Positions 1 through 7,812 of a DNA stretch of 49,166 bases are shown here, piece by piece. The stretch comes from Streptomyces humi (lineage in GTDB: Bacteria > Actinomycetota > Actinomycetes > Streptomycetales > Streptomycetaceae). The notes below the pieces were generated by a model that was given only the letters and a program-made list of their open reading frames with translations, did not search any database and was not told the origin of the DNA. Location: the NCBI RefSeq assembly GCF_001005085.2, contig NZ_LBMU02000116.1, forward strand, positions 1-49,166, given 5' to 3'. Position numbers and translations under genes: made by a program. The number at the start of each line of letters is the position of its first letter. Position 1 is the first letter of the stretch.

Positions 1-105
1 GGTGAGGGGGCTCGGGGGCGCGCGGGTGCCGATGGGGGTGAAGCGGCCGACGGGCGTGAGAGGGCCGGTCGGGGTGAGGGGGTCGAGATCCGGGCGCTTC
101 AGGCC

Positions 106-1263
106 ATGTGCCGTCAGGTCTTCGGCTTCCGGCTGGCGATGATCGCCGTGGCCACCCCCGTGGCCCTGCTCAACGCCACCCCCGGCCTCGGCGCCCGCCT
201 GGTCGGCTCGGCGGTGGTCGTCACGTTCATGATCTCGTACGTCCTCTTCCGTGACTGGCGCCGCTTCGGCCCGCTCCTGCTGCGCCACCCCACGCTGCTG
301 GCCGCCGACGCCCTCTTCGGCTCCCTCCTCCTGATCTCGGCCGGCCCCGACACCACCCTGGCGTACGTCAGCGTCTGCACCCCGCTCCTCGCCGGCCTCC
401 TCTACAGCTGGCGCGGAGCGGCCGTCTTCGCCTCGCTCGAGTCCCTGATCCTGCTGCTGGTCCAGGCGACGCTGCACCACCACACCGTCGTCGCCGAGTC
501 CCTGCTCCTGCCCGGGCTCTGTGTCATCACCGGCGCGATGGGCTCGACCCTGCGCACCCTGATGCTGCGCTTCGGCACCGCCACCGAGGCCCTGTCCGAG
601 ACCCGGTCCCGGCTGGCCGCCGCTGAGGCGGTGAGCGCCGAACGCGCCCGACTGGCACGGGAGATGCACGACTCGGTGACCAAGACGCTGTACGGCGTCG
701 CCCTGGTCGCCGACGGACTCGCGCACTCGGCGGCCGCGTCCCCGGACCGCCTGGACCCGGCGCTGATCAGAGAGCAGGCGGAACTGGTGGCGAACGCGGC
801 CCGCAGGGCGGCGGCCCAGTCCCGCGACCTCCTGACGGACCTGCGCGCCGAGCCCGACGACGCCACTCCCGACGTCCTCCCACAACTGGCCGCCCTGACC
901 GAGGACTTCACCTCCCGTACGGCCCTCCCCACGACGTACGACGGCCCGGCCGCCCCGGTCCCGCTGCCGGCCGCCACCACCCGCCAGCTGCTGAGCATCG
1001 CCGCGGAGGCCCTGGAGAACGCGCACCGCCACGCACGGGCCACCCAGGTCGACGTACGTGCCGTGACGACCCCGACGCACCTCCTGCTGACGATCCAGGA
1101 CGACGGCCGGGGCCTTCCCGCGGACACCGCCCTCGAAGACCTCGGCCGCACCGGCCACTTCGGCCTGCTCGGCATGACGGAACGGGCCGCGTCGGTGGGC
1201 GCCCGGATCGAGCTGTCCGCCGACCGGGGCACGGAGGTCCGGGTGGAACTCCCCCTGCCATGA
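106..1263 (+). CDS. NarL-family sensor histidine kinase
   Basis: Membrane sensor kinase that should autophosphorylate on His and pass phosphate to the adjacent response regulator. The N-terminal half (about residues 8-150) has five or six hydrophobic segments and no obvious extracellular domain. A HisKA_3 dimerisation helix follows with the H-box LAREMHDSVTKTLYG (His188), then a HATPase domain with N-box EALENAHRHA, G1 box DDGRGLP and G2 box GHFGLLGM. The first ATG in frame is used here, but the frame stays open to base 1 without a GTG or ATG, and the residues just before it (VEIRALQA) look coding, so the true start may lie outside the window. It ends 92 bases before the regulator start and probably forms a two-component system with it; the signal is unknown. 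Confidence 0.88.
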   Translation: MCRQVFGFRLAMIAVATPVALLNATPGLGARLVGSAVVVTFMISYVLFRDWRRFGPLLLRHPTLLAADALFGSLLLISAGPDTTLAYVSVCTPLLAGLLYSWRGAAVFASLESLILLLVQATLHHHTVVAESLLLPGLCVITGAMGSTLRTLMLRFGTATEALSETRSRLAAAEAVSAERARLAREMHDSVTKTLYGVALVADGLAHSAAASPDRLDPALIREQAELVANAARRAAAQSRDLLTDLRAEPDDATPDVLPQLAALTEDFTSRTALPTTYDGPAAPVPLPAATTRQLLSIAAEALENAHRHARATQVDVRAVTTPTHLLLTIQDDGRGLPADTALEDLGRTGHFGLLGMTERAASVGARIELSADRGTEVRVELPLP

Positions 1264-1300
1264 GGGAACTACATGACGGGAACTACATGGCGGGGACGAC

Positions 1301-1328
1301 ATGAGGGTCACGACATGAGGGTCACGAC
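1301..1328. repeat. Two perfect 14-bp tandem copies containing ATG
   Basis: ATGAGGGTCACGAC occurs twice in a row, and degenerate copies (acgggaactacatg, gcggggacgacatg) precede it from about 1276. The array fills the short gap between the kinase stop and the regulator and offers several ATG codons in different frames, none with a good ribosome binding site. Confidence 0.85.
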
Positions 1329-1339
1329 ATGACGGAGAC

Positions 1340-1348
1340 GAGAGGAGG
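1340..1348 (+). promoter_or_regulatory. Ribosome binding site that decides the regulator start
   Basis: GAGAGGAGG lies seven bases before GTG 1356. It falls inside the reading frame if ATG 1329 is used, so GTG 1356 is the better start. Confidence 0.7.
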
Positions 1349-1355
1349 CCCCCCA

Positions 1356-2105
1356 GTGCCACAGCACCCCTTCCCGGAGCGAGCGGAACCCCCGCCGTCG
1401 CCCCTGCGCGTCCTGGTGGCCGACGACAACCCGGTCATCCGCGCGGGCCTCACGACGGTGCTCTCCGCGGCGGACGGCCTCACGGTGGTGGCCGAGGCCG
1501 AGGACGGCCGCGCTGCCTACGAGGCGGCCCTGCGCCACCGCCCCGACGTGGTCCTCCTCGACGTCCGCATGCCGGGCGTCGACGGCATGACGGCACTGCC
1601 CCACCTGGTCCGGCTGGCCCCCGTCATGATGCTGACGTACAGCGACGAGACGGACATCGTCCAGGAGGCCGTACGCCTGGGCGCCGCCGGCTACCTGGTG
1701 CACGGCGAGTTCACGACCGCACAGCTGACCCAGGCGGTACGGGACGTGGGCAGCGGCCGACCCCACTTCACACCGACCGCGACGAAAGCATTGCTAGCGC
1801 ACATCAGAAGCAATGCAACCGCACACTCAACGCCTCAACTGCGCACCAGTAGAGCAAATCACCTCTCCCAAAACCTTTCGCAAATGCAATCCACTGTGAG
1901 ACAGTCGACGCAGTCCCGGTTTCAACTGAGCGGCAGGGAGGCGGAGATCATGGACCTCATCGCGACCGGCATGGACAACCGGCAGATCGCCGCCGTCTGC
2001 TTCATCAGCGAGAAGACGGTCAAGAACCACATCAACCGCATCTTCGCCAAACTCCACACCACCACCCGCGCCCAGGCAACGGCCAAGTGGCTGGGGGTCG
2101 CCTGA
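1356..2105 (+). CDS. NarL/FixJ-family response regulator
   Basis: DNA-binding partner of the preceding kinase, 249 residues. The receiver domain begins RVLVADDNPVIRAGL with acidic residues near 23-24 and phospho-acceptor Asp69 in VVLLDVRMPG. A C-terminal LuxR-type helix-turn-helix (about 190-249) has the usual LSGREAEIMDLIATGMDNRQ and ISEKTVKNHINRIFAKL. The two domains are joined by an unusually long polar linker rich in Ser, Gln, Asn and Thr (about residues 140-185), encoded by DNA clearly lower in GC than its surroundings (about 1790-1925). The start is chosen from the strong ribosome binding site; ATG 1329 is in frame and possible. Its targets are plausibly the pilus-like genes just downstream. 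Confidence 0.9.
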   Translation: MPQHPFPERAEPPPSPLRVLVADDNPVIRAGLTTVLSAADGLTVVAEAEDGRAAYEAALRHRPDVVLLDVRMPGVDGMTALPHLVRLAPVMMLTYSDETDIVQEAVRLGAAGYLVHGEFTTAQLTQAVRDVGSGRPHFTPTATKALLAHIRSNATAHSTPQLRTSRANHLSQNLSQMQSTVRQSTQSRFQLSGREAEIMDLIATGMDNRQIAAVCFISEKTVKNHINRIFAKLHTTTRAQATAKWLGVA

Positions 2106-2212
2106 GATGAACAGGATGAACTGGGTCCGGATTTGGGTCCTGAGACCCTCCGCCGAAGGGTATGTTCCGCCGTACGGTGCCACGATCGGTACCGAACCCG
2201 GAGGGGAGCACC

Positions 2213-2398
2213 ATGAGCGACCTGATGCTGAGGATGCTTGTTGCGATGCAGCGGCGCACCGACGACCGGGGTCAGACCGCGGTCGAGTATCTGGGGATCA
2301 TCGCGGTGGTGGTGGCGATCGTACTGGCGGTCACCGGTACCAGCATCGGCTCGGCGATCCTCGACAAGATCATGGCGCAGATCAACAAGATCGTGTGA
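2213..2398 (+). CDS. Flp-type pilin subunit
   Basis: A 61-residue protein with a short charged N-terminus followed by RGQTAVEYLGIIAVVVAIV, the processing site (G with E at mature position 5) and hydrophobic helix expected of Flp/class IVb pilins made by Tad secretion systems. After cleavage by a TadV-type prepilin peptidase the helix would pack into the pilus core. A GGAGGGG ribosome binding site precedes ATG. The stop overlaps the start of the next gene (TGATG), so the two are translationally coupled. The small size is normal for this family. The Tad ATPase and platform genes are not in the window and may lie to the left. Confidence 0.85.
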   Translation: MSDLMLRMLVAMQRRTDDRGQTAVEYLGIIAVVVAIVLAVTGTSIGSAILDKIMAQINKIV

Positions 2399-2979
2399 TG
2401 CGTGGCCGCCATTACGGCGACTCAGGGCAGGCCTTCCCCATCTACATCACCGTTGTGGGGGGCCTGCTCTTTCTCGCGTTCGCCTATCTCGCGGTCGGCC
2501 AGGCCGCGGTGAACCGGAACGGTGCCCAGACGGCCGCCGACGCGGCGGCGCTGGCCGCGGCGATGAACACGCGTGACGAGCTCGCGGACCAGTGGGTGAA
2601 GGACGTACTCGACCCGACCAAGTGGCAGGACATCTTCGACGGCCACATCGACGTCGCCGACTCGTGCTGGCGTGCCGACCAGCTGGCGGCCCAGAACGAC
2701 GCGACGGCGCAGTGCAGCCCCGACCCGCCGCTGAGTTACCGGGTCGACGCCGAGACGAACAAAACCGTGGGCGACTCCGTGGTGCCCGGCACGGAGAACC
2801 TGAAGTCGAAGGCGAAGGCCACTGCCGTGATCGAGCCGCTCTGCACGTTCTCGCTCACCGGCGGGGGCGGCGTCCTGCCCGAACTCACCTGTCGGGACCG
2901 GAACTGGACCCTGGATCCGACTGACCTCACGCATCTCCCGGGTCCCGAGGACCTCTTCGACGTCCACCTGGCCGACTGA
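2398..2979 (+). CDS. TadG-like pilus assembly / pseudopilin protein
   Basis: A 193-residue protein beginning with a basic stretch and SGQAFPIYITVVGGLLFLAFAY, then QTAADAAALAAAM. This is the N-terminal arrangement of the putative Flp pilus-assembly TadG family: one membrane anchor, then a conserved nAADAAALA helix. The rest is predicted extracytoplasmic and holds four Cys (near residues 84, 101, 142 and 156) that could form disulfides. The ATG overlaps the pilin stop. It probably helps assemble or cap the Flp pilus, but its exact role is unproven and it lacks the long C-terminal VWA region of larger TadG proteins. Confidence 0.75.
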   Translation: MRGRHYGDSGQAFPIYITVVGGLLFLAFAYLAVGQAAVNRNGAQTAADAAALAAAMNTRDELADQWVKDVLDPTKWQDIFDGHIDVADSCWRADQLAAQNDATAQCSPDPPLSYRVDAETNKTVGDSVVPGTENLKSKAKATAVIEPLCTFSLTGGGGVLPELTCRDRNWTLDPTDLTHLPGPEDLFDVHLAD

Positions 2980-3014
2980 CAAGCGAATCGACGAGTGAAG
3001 GAGGAGGCTGAGCG

Positions 3015-3599
3015 ATGAGTGTTCGGTTCACTGCGAAGGCTCGCAGGGGGATGGTCGCCCTGGCCGTTGCGGCCGGTCTCGCCGTAGGCGTCGCGGGTTG
3101 CGGCGGCGGTGGCGGCGGTGACGACAAGAGCCCGAAGGCATCCGCCTCCGCGTCGAAGAGCAGTGGATCGAACACGAACGCCCAGGAGGGGCAGTCGGAC
3201 AATCTGCTGGCCGAACTCAAGGGTGAGGACGGACTGCAACTCCAGATCACCTCGGCCGACCGGGACTCCGGCGGATTCCTCACCGTGAACGGGGTCTTCA
3301 AGAACGACGGCTCCCAATCGCTCGTAATCCCCTCGATCCTCCGTGGTGACGAGACCGAGATCGTCCAGCACGGCACGTCACTGGGCGGTGCCACGCTCGT
3401 GGACTCCAAGGGCAAGAAGCGTTACTACGTGCTGCGGGACACCGATGGACGACCCCTCACCACGACCGGACTCTCGACGATCCAGGCCGGCCAGACCATC
3501 CCCGTCTTCATGCAGTTCCCCGCACCCCCCGCCGACACCGCCGACGTCACCCTCCAGCTCCCCACCTTCTCCAGCGGCACGATCAAGATCTCCGGGTGA
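3015..3599 (+). CDS. Secreted lipoprotein, unknown function
   Basis: A 194-residue protein with a basic N-terminus, a hydrophobic core and the lipobox VAGC (Cys29), so it should be lipidated and anchored outside the membrane. A Gly run and a Ser/Lys/Ala-rich tether follow to about residue 55. The remaining domain has the look of an all-beta fold (QLQITSADRDSGGFLTVNGVFKNDG, LQLPTFSSGTIKISG). A strong AAGGAGGAGG site precedes ATG. It sits between the TadG-like and OmpA-like genes in one direction and probably belongs to the same envelope-related operon. I do not recognise a specific family. Confidence 0.8.
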   Translation: MSVRFTAKARRGMVALAVAAGLAVGVAGCGGGGGGDDKSPKASASASKSSGSNTNAQEGQSDNLLAELKGEDGLQLQITSADRDSGGFLTVNGVFKNDGSQSLVIPSILRGDETEIVQHGTSLGGATLVDSKGKKRYYVLRDTDGRPLTTTGLSTIQAGQTIPVFMQFPAPPADTADVTLQLPTFSSGTIKISG

Positions 3600-3606
3600 G
3601 GCCGAA

Positions 3607-4236
3607 GTGACCACACCACGCCTGCCCCTGACCCTGGGCGCCGCCACGCTCCTGCTCGTCACGAATCTCTACGGCGCGACGGCGGCCCGTGCCGACGGCG
3701 GCGGACCGAGCGTGCCTCCGGGGACCGAACCGTCCGCCTCCGCACCCGTGAAGATCGACCCGACCGACCCCGACCTCAAGCTCCCCGAGGGCGCCACCCT
3801 GGCCGCGCCCAAGGTGCTGGACATCAAGTCGGTCGTGGAGGACCAGAGCGGGGACGAGCGCCGCGAGGACACCAACGCGGACGTGACGTTCGCCCTCCAG
3901 GCCGAGGTGCTGTTCAGCAAGGACAGCGCCAAGCTGAGCGCGGCGGCGAAGTCCCGGATCTCGGCGATCGCGGACGAGATCAGGAAGCAGAACGCGACCC
4001 AGGTCCGCGTCTTCGGCTTCACGGACAACCTGGGCTCCTCCGCCCACGGTGACGTCCTCTCCCGCCAGCGCGCCAACGCCGTACAGGGCGTCCTGGACCA
4101 GGACCTGAACGACCCGAACATCACCTTCGACGTCCGCGGCTACGGCGAGCAGTACCCGATCGCCGACAACTCCACGGAGGAGGGCCGCAAGAAGAACCGC
4201 CGGGTGGAGGTCACGTTCCCGAGGACGGGCAGCTGA
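3607..4236 (+). CDS. OmpA-family peptidoglycan-binding protein
   Basis: A 209-residue secreted protein. A signal peptide (about residues 1-30, ending around ATAARADG) is followed by a Pro-rich spacer and an OmpA C-terminal-like domain (about 90-205): FALQAEVLFSKDSAKLS, VRVFGFTDNLGSSAHGDVLSRQRANAVQ, FDVRGYGEQYPIADN and EEGRKKNRRVEV. The Asp and Arg (TDN, NRRVEV) correspond to residues that bind diaminopimelate in the family, so it probably holds the cell wall. GTG 3607 starts eight bases after the lipoprotein stop, so it is likely co-transcribed. It may anchor the pilus-like machinery to peptidoglycan; that part is inference. Confidence 0.85.
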   Translation: MTTPRLPLTLGAATLLLVTNLYGATAARADGGGPSVPPGTEPSASAPVKIDPTDPDLKLPEGATLAAPKVLDIKSVVEDQSGDERREDTNADVTFALQAEVLFSKDSAKLSAAAKSRISAIADEIRKQNATQVRVFGFTDNLGSSAHGDVLSRQRANAVQGVLDQDLNDPNITFDVRGYGEQYPIADNSTEEGRKKNRRVEVTFPRTGS

Positions 4237-4278
4237 CCGGGACGGCGTGCGGCTGACCGTAACGGCGGGCGGCTGATC

Positions 4279-4308
4279 GCCGGAGCTGCCGCGCACGGCG
4301 GCTCCGGC
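4279..4308. terminator. Hairpin between convergent genes
   Basis: GCCGGAGCTGCCG and CGGCGGCTCCGGC form a 13-bp stem (one G-U pair) around a CGCA loop. It lies between the OmpA-like gene and the convergent DUF192 gene and could end transcription in both directions. There is no U-run, which is common in Streptomyces. Confidence 0.6.
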
Positions 4309-4315
4309 ACCGCCC

Positions 4316-4756
4316 TCACCCCACCTCGACGCCGACCCGTGCTCCGACCACCAGGCCCCATCCGGCCATGGCTCCGGCCTCCGCCTCCAGTACGTGCCGA
4401 GAGCGGAGCCGGGGCCGGCCGAGGCGCCCCGGCGGCATCGTGCGCACGGCGATGACGGACAGACGGCGGTCCAGGTAGGCGACGTCGATCGGCATCCGCA
4501 TGCGGAAGGTGTGCACGCTGCCGGCCGGCGAGAGCAGCATCGCGCCGTCGAGCGCGTCGCGGCCCAGCAGCCCCTTCGTGCGGGCCCGGTAGGAGGCCGC
4601 GATCTCCAGGGGCACGACGACGGGTTCCCCGTCCGTGTGGATGAGCAGCCGTCCGCGTCCGTCCCGCCAGCGTGCCACGCCCGACCCCTTCCACGGTTCC
4701 CCGGAGGTTTCCGTGAAGACGGTATCCACAACACGGGTGACGGGCGATGCCGTCAC
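4316..4756 (-). CDS. DUF192 family protein
   Basis: A 146-residue protein matching the DUF192 pattern: RARTKGLLGRDALDGAMLL, VHTFRMRMPIDVAYLD, then V..VRTMPPGRLGRP and a VLEAEAGAM segment. The family is widespread and of unclear biochemical role. Unlike many members this one has no obvious signal peptide. Start is GTG at 4756; further GTG codons lie just downstream and no strong ribosome binding site settles the choice. It is convergent with the pilus-type operon, so it is probably an independent unit. Confidence 0.8.
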   Translation of the reverse strand: MTASPVTRVVDTVFTETSGEPWKGSGVARWRDGRGRLLIHTDGEPVVVPLEIAASYRARTKGLLGRDALDGAMLLSPAGSVHTFRMRMPIDVAYLDRRLSVIAVRTMPPGRLGRPRLRSRHVLEAEAGAMAGWGLVVGARVGVEVG

Positions 4757-4908
4757 CGGTCACTCGGACCGGTGACGCCTCCCGGCCCGCAGGCGCCGAG
4801 GCGTCTGGCCGACCGCCTTCCGCCGGGCGGGTTCCCGGCACGGGCCCCCGGCGGCGCGCGGCTATCGTCCACGGATCAGGAGACCTCCGGCCCCACCTGG
4901 AGTCACGC

Positions 4909-5220
4909 ATGGCTGATCGGCTGAAGGTCGACGACACGGAACTGGACAGGTTCTTCAAGGACCTGAAGAAGGCGCGGGAGTCGTTCTCGGCCCTTCAGAA
5001 GGTGTTACGCGATCCGGGGGCCGACGGCCTCGGCACCGACGAACTGGACCGCGCCTGCGACCGGTTCCAGGAGGACTGGCACCACGGCGCCAAGGAGATC
5101 GCCGAGCAGATCGGAGAGCTCACGGACATCACGAAGAAGGCGAAGGACGATTTCCACGAGGTCGACGTGGCCTTGGAGAGAGCTTTGGAGAACGCGCGCC
5201 GGAAGGGCGGGGTCAGGTGA
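4909..5220 (+). CDS. Small helical WXG100-like protein
   Basis: A 103-residue, all-helical, highly charged protein (DRLKVDDTELDRFFKDLKKARESF, then EDWHHGAKEIAEQIGELTDITKKAK). Size, two-helix layout and a central W-x-x-G resemble small ESX/WXG100 partners, although the classic WxG triplet is absent. It opens a row of four genes joined by 4-base overlaps; its stop overlaps the start of the next gene (GTGA), which carries a clear W-E-G motif. It probably pairs with that protein as a secretion or docking partner. Function is inferred from context only. Confidence 0.7.
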   Translation: MADRLKVDDTELDRFFKDLKKARESFSALQKVLRDPGADGLGTDELDRACDRFQEDWHHGAKEIAEQIGELTDITKKAKDDFHEVDVALERALENARRKGGVR

Positions 5221-6509
5221 CGGTCGCGGACCCCTGCCCGCATCTCGGCTTCGACCCGGCGCCCGGCAGCACGGACCTGGTGCGGGACATGCAGCGCAGG
5301 CTGACCGACTGCGCCAAGGAGATGGAGAAGGCCCACTCCAAGGTCACGAGTCTGATGGACGGGAGCTACTGGGAGGGCGATGCCGCGGTCGCCTTCCGGG
5401 AGCAGCTGGCGGGCGGTCCGCTGCCGCTCAACCTGAAGAACGGCGCCCACTCCGTCCGCAAGGCCGCGCGACAGCTCGGTCTGTGGGGCACGGAGCTGGC
5501 GGAGTTCCAGCGGCGGGCGAGGAAACTCGACGGTGAGGCCAAGAACGCGCGCGAGGCGCTGCGGCGCGCTCAGAGGCACGCGGAAGAGACGGGTGGCACG
5601 CCGCCGGGCGGAAGCGGGACGCACCGCGGGGTGACGGCGGCCCAGGGCGACCTGGACGACGTGCTGAAGCGCGCCCGAGCCCTCGCGGGCGAACACGAGG
5701 ACACCGCGCGCGAGCGGGCCCGGCACATCGGCGACGCCACGCACAAGCTGGCTCCGCACGAGCCGGGTGCGTGGGACAGGTTCACGGACTGGCTGGGCGA
5801 CAACCTCCCGGACATCCTCAGCGCGTGCGCCGCCGTACTCGGTGTGATCGCGCTGCTGGGCCTCACGGCGGTGGCCCCCTGGATGCTGTTCCTGGCGGCG
5901 GGACTCCTCAGCGCCATGGCCTTCGGCCTGCGCGTCAGCGACCCCGAGGTCCTGGCCTCACTGACGGACGGCTTCACCAAAGGCGAACTGGACATCGACT
6001 TCTGGGCCAACCTCCTAGGCACAGCAGGAGACTTCCTGGGACTGCTCCCAGGCCTGGGCGCGGTGACCAAGGGTGGTTACCTCGGGCTTCGTTCAGTCGG
6101 CGAATCCGGAGAACTGCTGTCGCTCGTAGGCGAAGGCGACGAGGCGCTGACGCTCGGGCAGAGACTCGCGAGGGCGGGCACCAATGTCGGGACATCGTTG
6201 AAGGGCGTGGGGACCTCGATCAGAACGGAAGCCTCCGCAGCCGGAGGAGCGGCGAGCTTTCTGGCTCATTCGCGGGTGTTCGGCGGCAGGCTGGCGCCGG
6301 TGGTGGAGAAGATCGACAAACCGGCAACGGTCCTGGGGGCAGGGACAGCCGTCTACGGTGTGACGAGCAGTTTCGTCGGCACACTGGACAACGACGCGGC
6401 CAAGACGGTCGGCAACCTCCTCGACGGCCCCAGAACCCTGGGTGTCGATGTCCCGGCGACACTGGGTGCGCTGCATTTCCTGCTGCGCGGCGCGGGTGAG
6501 GCGTCGTGA
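5217..6509 (+). CDS. Putative type VII-secreted WXG-domain protein
   Basis: A 430-residue protein. Residues 1-110 form a helical WXG-like module with SYWEGDAAVAFREQL. A second charged coiled-coil (about 110-185) follows, then two hydrophobic segments (about 195-240, ILSACAAVLGVIALLGL and MLFLAAGLLSAMAFGL). The C-terminal 180 residues are Gly/Ala-rich with amphipathic character. The layout matches large actinobacterial proteins labelled putative T7SS-secreted, but no toxin domain is recognisable at the C-terminus, so an effector role cannot be claimed. GTG overlaps the upstream stop, and its own stop overlaps the next start. No ESX core genes are in the window. Confidence 0.7.
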   Translation: MTVADPCPHLGFDPAPGSTDLVRDMQRRLTDCAKEMEKAHSKVTSLMDGSYWEGDAAVAFREQLAGGPLPLNLKNGAHSVRKAARQLGLWGTELAEFQRRARKLDGEAKNAREALRRAQRHAEETGGTPPGGSGTHRGVTAAQGDLDDVLKRARALAGEHEDTARERARHIGDATHKLAPHEPGAWDRFTDWLGDNLPDILSACAAVLGVIALLGLTAVAPWMLFLAAGLLSAMAFGLRVSDPEVLASLTDGFTKGELDIDFWANLLGTAGDFLGLLPGLGAVTKGGYLGLRSVGESGELLSLVGEGDEALTLGQRLARAGTNVGTSLKGVGTSIRTEASAAGGAASFLAHSRVFGGRLAPVVEKIDKPATVLGAGTAVYGVTSSFVGTLDNDAAKTVGNLLDGPRTLGVDVPATLGALHFLLRGAGEAS

Positions 6510-7132
6510 GAAGAGCCCCCTACGCGATCGACGACTCGGCGCGCAGCGAGGACGCGGATGTCTGGTTCGCGCTGCCACCGGGATTCGTGCCCCTGCCACT
6601 CCAGGAACTCACGGTCACCTGGAGCACGCCGGAACAGGCCCTGGGGCGGATGACGGACTTCGGTCCGGTTCTCCGGCTGGCCGGGTTGCTCGTGGAAGCG
6701 GGAACGGTGCACTGCTGCCTCGGGCTGCACGTGGACGACGAGGGAGGCGGCGGTCCGCTGTCGTCTCTCTTCACGCTCGCCTGGCGGCGGACCGGCTGGG
6801 CTCCACGCAGTGTGCTGGCGGCGCGCGCGGCAGCCGGAGCGGAGCGGGCGGAGCACATCGAGGCGCTCGACCTGCCGTGCGGCCCGGCCGCGCTCGTACA
6901 GACCCGCCTGGCCGCGCCGCCGGAACTGGGCCTCGCCACACCCTGCGAACTGCTCCAGGTCACGGCCTATGTGCCGTGTCCGGACGGAGAGAGGATCGCG
7001 ATCCTCTCACTGGCCACGACAGCCGTCCGACGGGCGGGTCATTACCGCGCCCTGCTCACGGACATCGCCGGTACGGTCAGTTTCGAATGCCCGCTTACCG
7101 ATGGATCCCATGACGTATCCGACAAGGACTGA
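6506..7132 (+). CDS. Hypothetical protein in the WXG-like operon
   Basis: A 208-residue protein with no signal peptide or membrane segment. It starts at GTG overlapping the previous stop by four bases. Visible features are ALPPGFVPLPLQEL near the N-terminus, a mixed alpha/beta centre and VTAYVPCPDGERIAILSLATTA near the C-terminus. I do not recognise the family. Position directly after a WXG-domain protein would suit a chaperone, an immunity-like partner or a regulatory subunit; nothing in the sequence decides this. Confidence 0.75.
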   Translation: MRRAPYAIDDSARSEDADVWFALPPGFVPLPLQELTVTWSTPEQALGRMTDFGPVLRLAGLLVEAGTVHCCLGLHVDDEGGGGPLSSLFTLAWRRTGWAPRSVLAARAAAGAERAEHIEALDLPCGPAALVQTRLAAPPELGLATPCELLQVTAYVPCPDGERIAILSLATTAVRRAGHYRALLTDIAGTVSFECPLTDGSHDVSDKD

Positions 7133-7133
7133 C

Positions 7134-7802
7134 ATGCACCCCATGCATCTGCTCACGGCCTGGGACGACCCGGCGACCCGCCGTGCCTGGACGAAGCTGT
7201 TGATCGGTGCCCTTCTCGGTCAGATCCTGTGGCCTGCGGCCTGGCTCGGGCTCCTGGCGTGGTACGTGGGCATGTCGATCACCTGGACGTTGTGGCTCTT
7301 CTTCGTCCCGATGTCCTACGCGTTCTACCGGACATTCCTCCAATGGGCCTATTGGAGAAGCGCCTTTCGCGCACGACGTCTGCTGAGGCACTACCCGTGG
7401 CAGGAGTACGAGGCCCCGGAGAGCGGCATCGGCAACCTCCCCGGGGTCCCAGACGGCTACGCCTGGCTGAGGTTCCCCAACCCCGAAGCACCGGCTCAGC
7501 CAGTCACCATGGTGATGCACTCGCATCTGCGCTCCGTCTGGTGGGGTGGACGCCTCGGCAGGCGCGCCACAACCGAGCGGAAGGCACAGGTTCGGAAGAT
7601 CTGGTTCGCGGGCGACCCCCGCTTCGCCGCGGTGATCGCCGTACCGGGCCCACGCCACCTCTACGTGATTCATCAGCGCTCGAGCTACCACCCGGGCATC
7701 CCGGCCGACGGCGGGGGAGCCGGACCCCAGGCCCTCGAACTCGCTCGACGCGCTGGTGTCCGGGTCCCGGCGCCCGGTTGCAGCGGCCCGGTCGCCGGGT
7801 AG
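7134..7802 (+). CDS. Hypothetical membrane protein, end of WXG-like operon
   Basis: A 222-residue protein with two membrane helices near residues 24-45 (LLIGALLGQILWPAAWLGLLAWY) and 48-65 (SITWTLWLFFVPMSYAFYRTF), then a cytoplasmic domain. ATG 7134 is chosen because AAGGA lies five bases before it and it follows the previous stop by one base; ATG 7101, 7110 and 7143 are also in frame. The soluble part contains WLRFPNPEAPAQPVTMVMHSHLRSVWWGGRLG and RKIWFAGDPRFAAVIAVPG. No family recognised. The operon context suggests it serves the WXG-like proteins at the membrane. Confidence 0.75.
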   Translation: MHPMHLLTAWDDPATRRAWTKLLIGALLGQILWPAAWLGLLAWYVGMSITWTLWLFFVPMSYAFYRTFLQWAYWRSAFRARRLLRHYPWQEYEAPESGIGNLPGVPDGYAWLRFPNPEAPAQPVTMVMHSHLRSVWWGGRLGRRATTERKAQVRKIWFAGDPRFAAVIAVPGPRHLYVIHQRSSYHPGIPADGGGAGPQALELARRAGVRVPAPGCSGPVAG

Positions 7803-7812
7803 GACCACCTCC

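Noticed and set aside
3583..4734. 383-codon minus-strand frame
   Set aside because: Shadow of the OmpA-like gene and out of frame with the real DUF192 gene.
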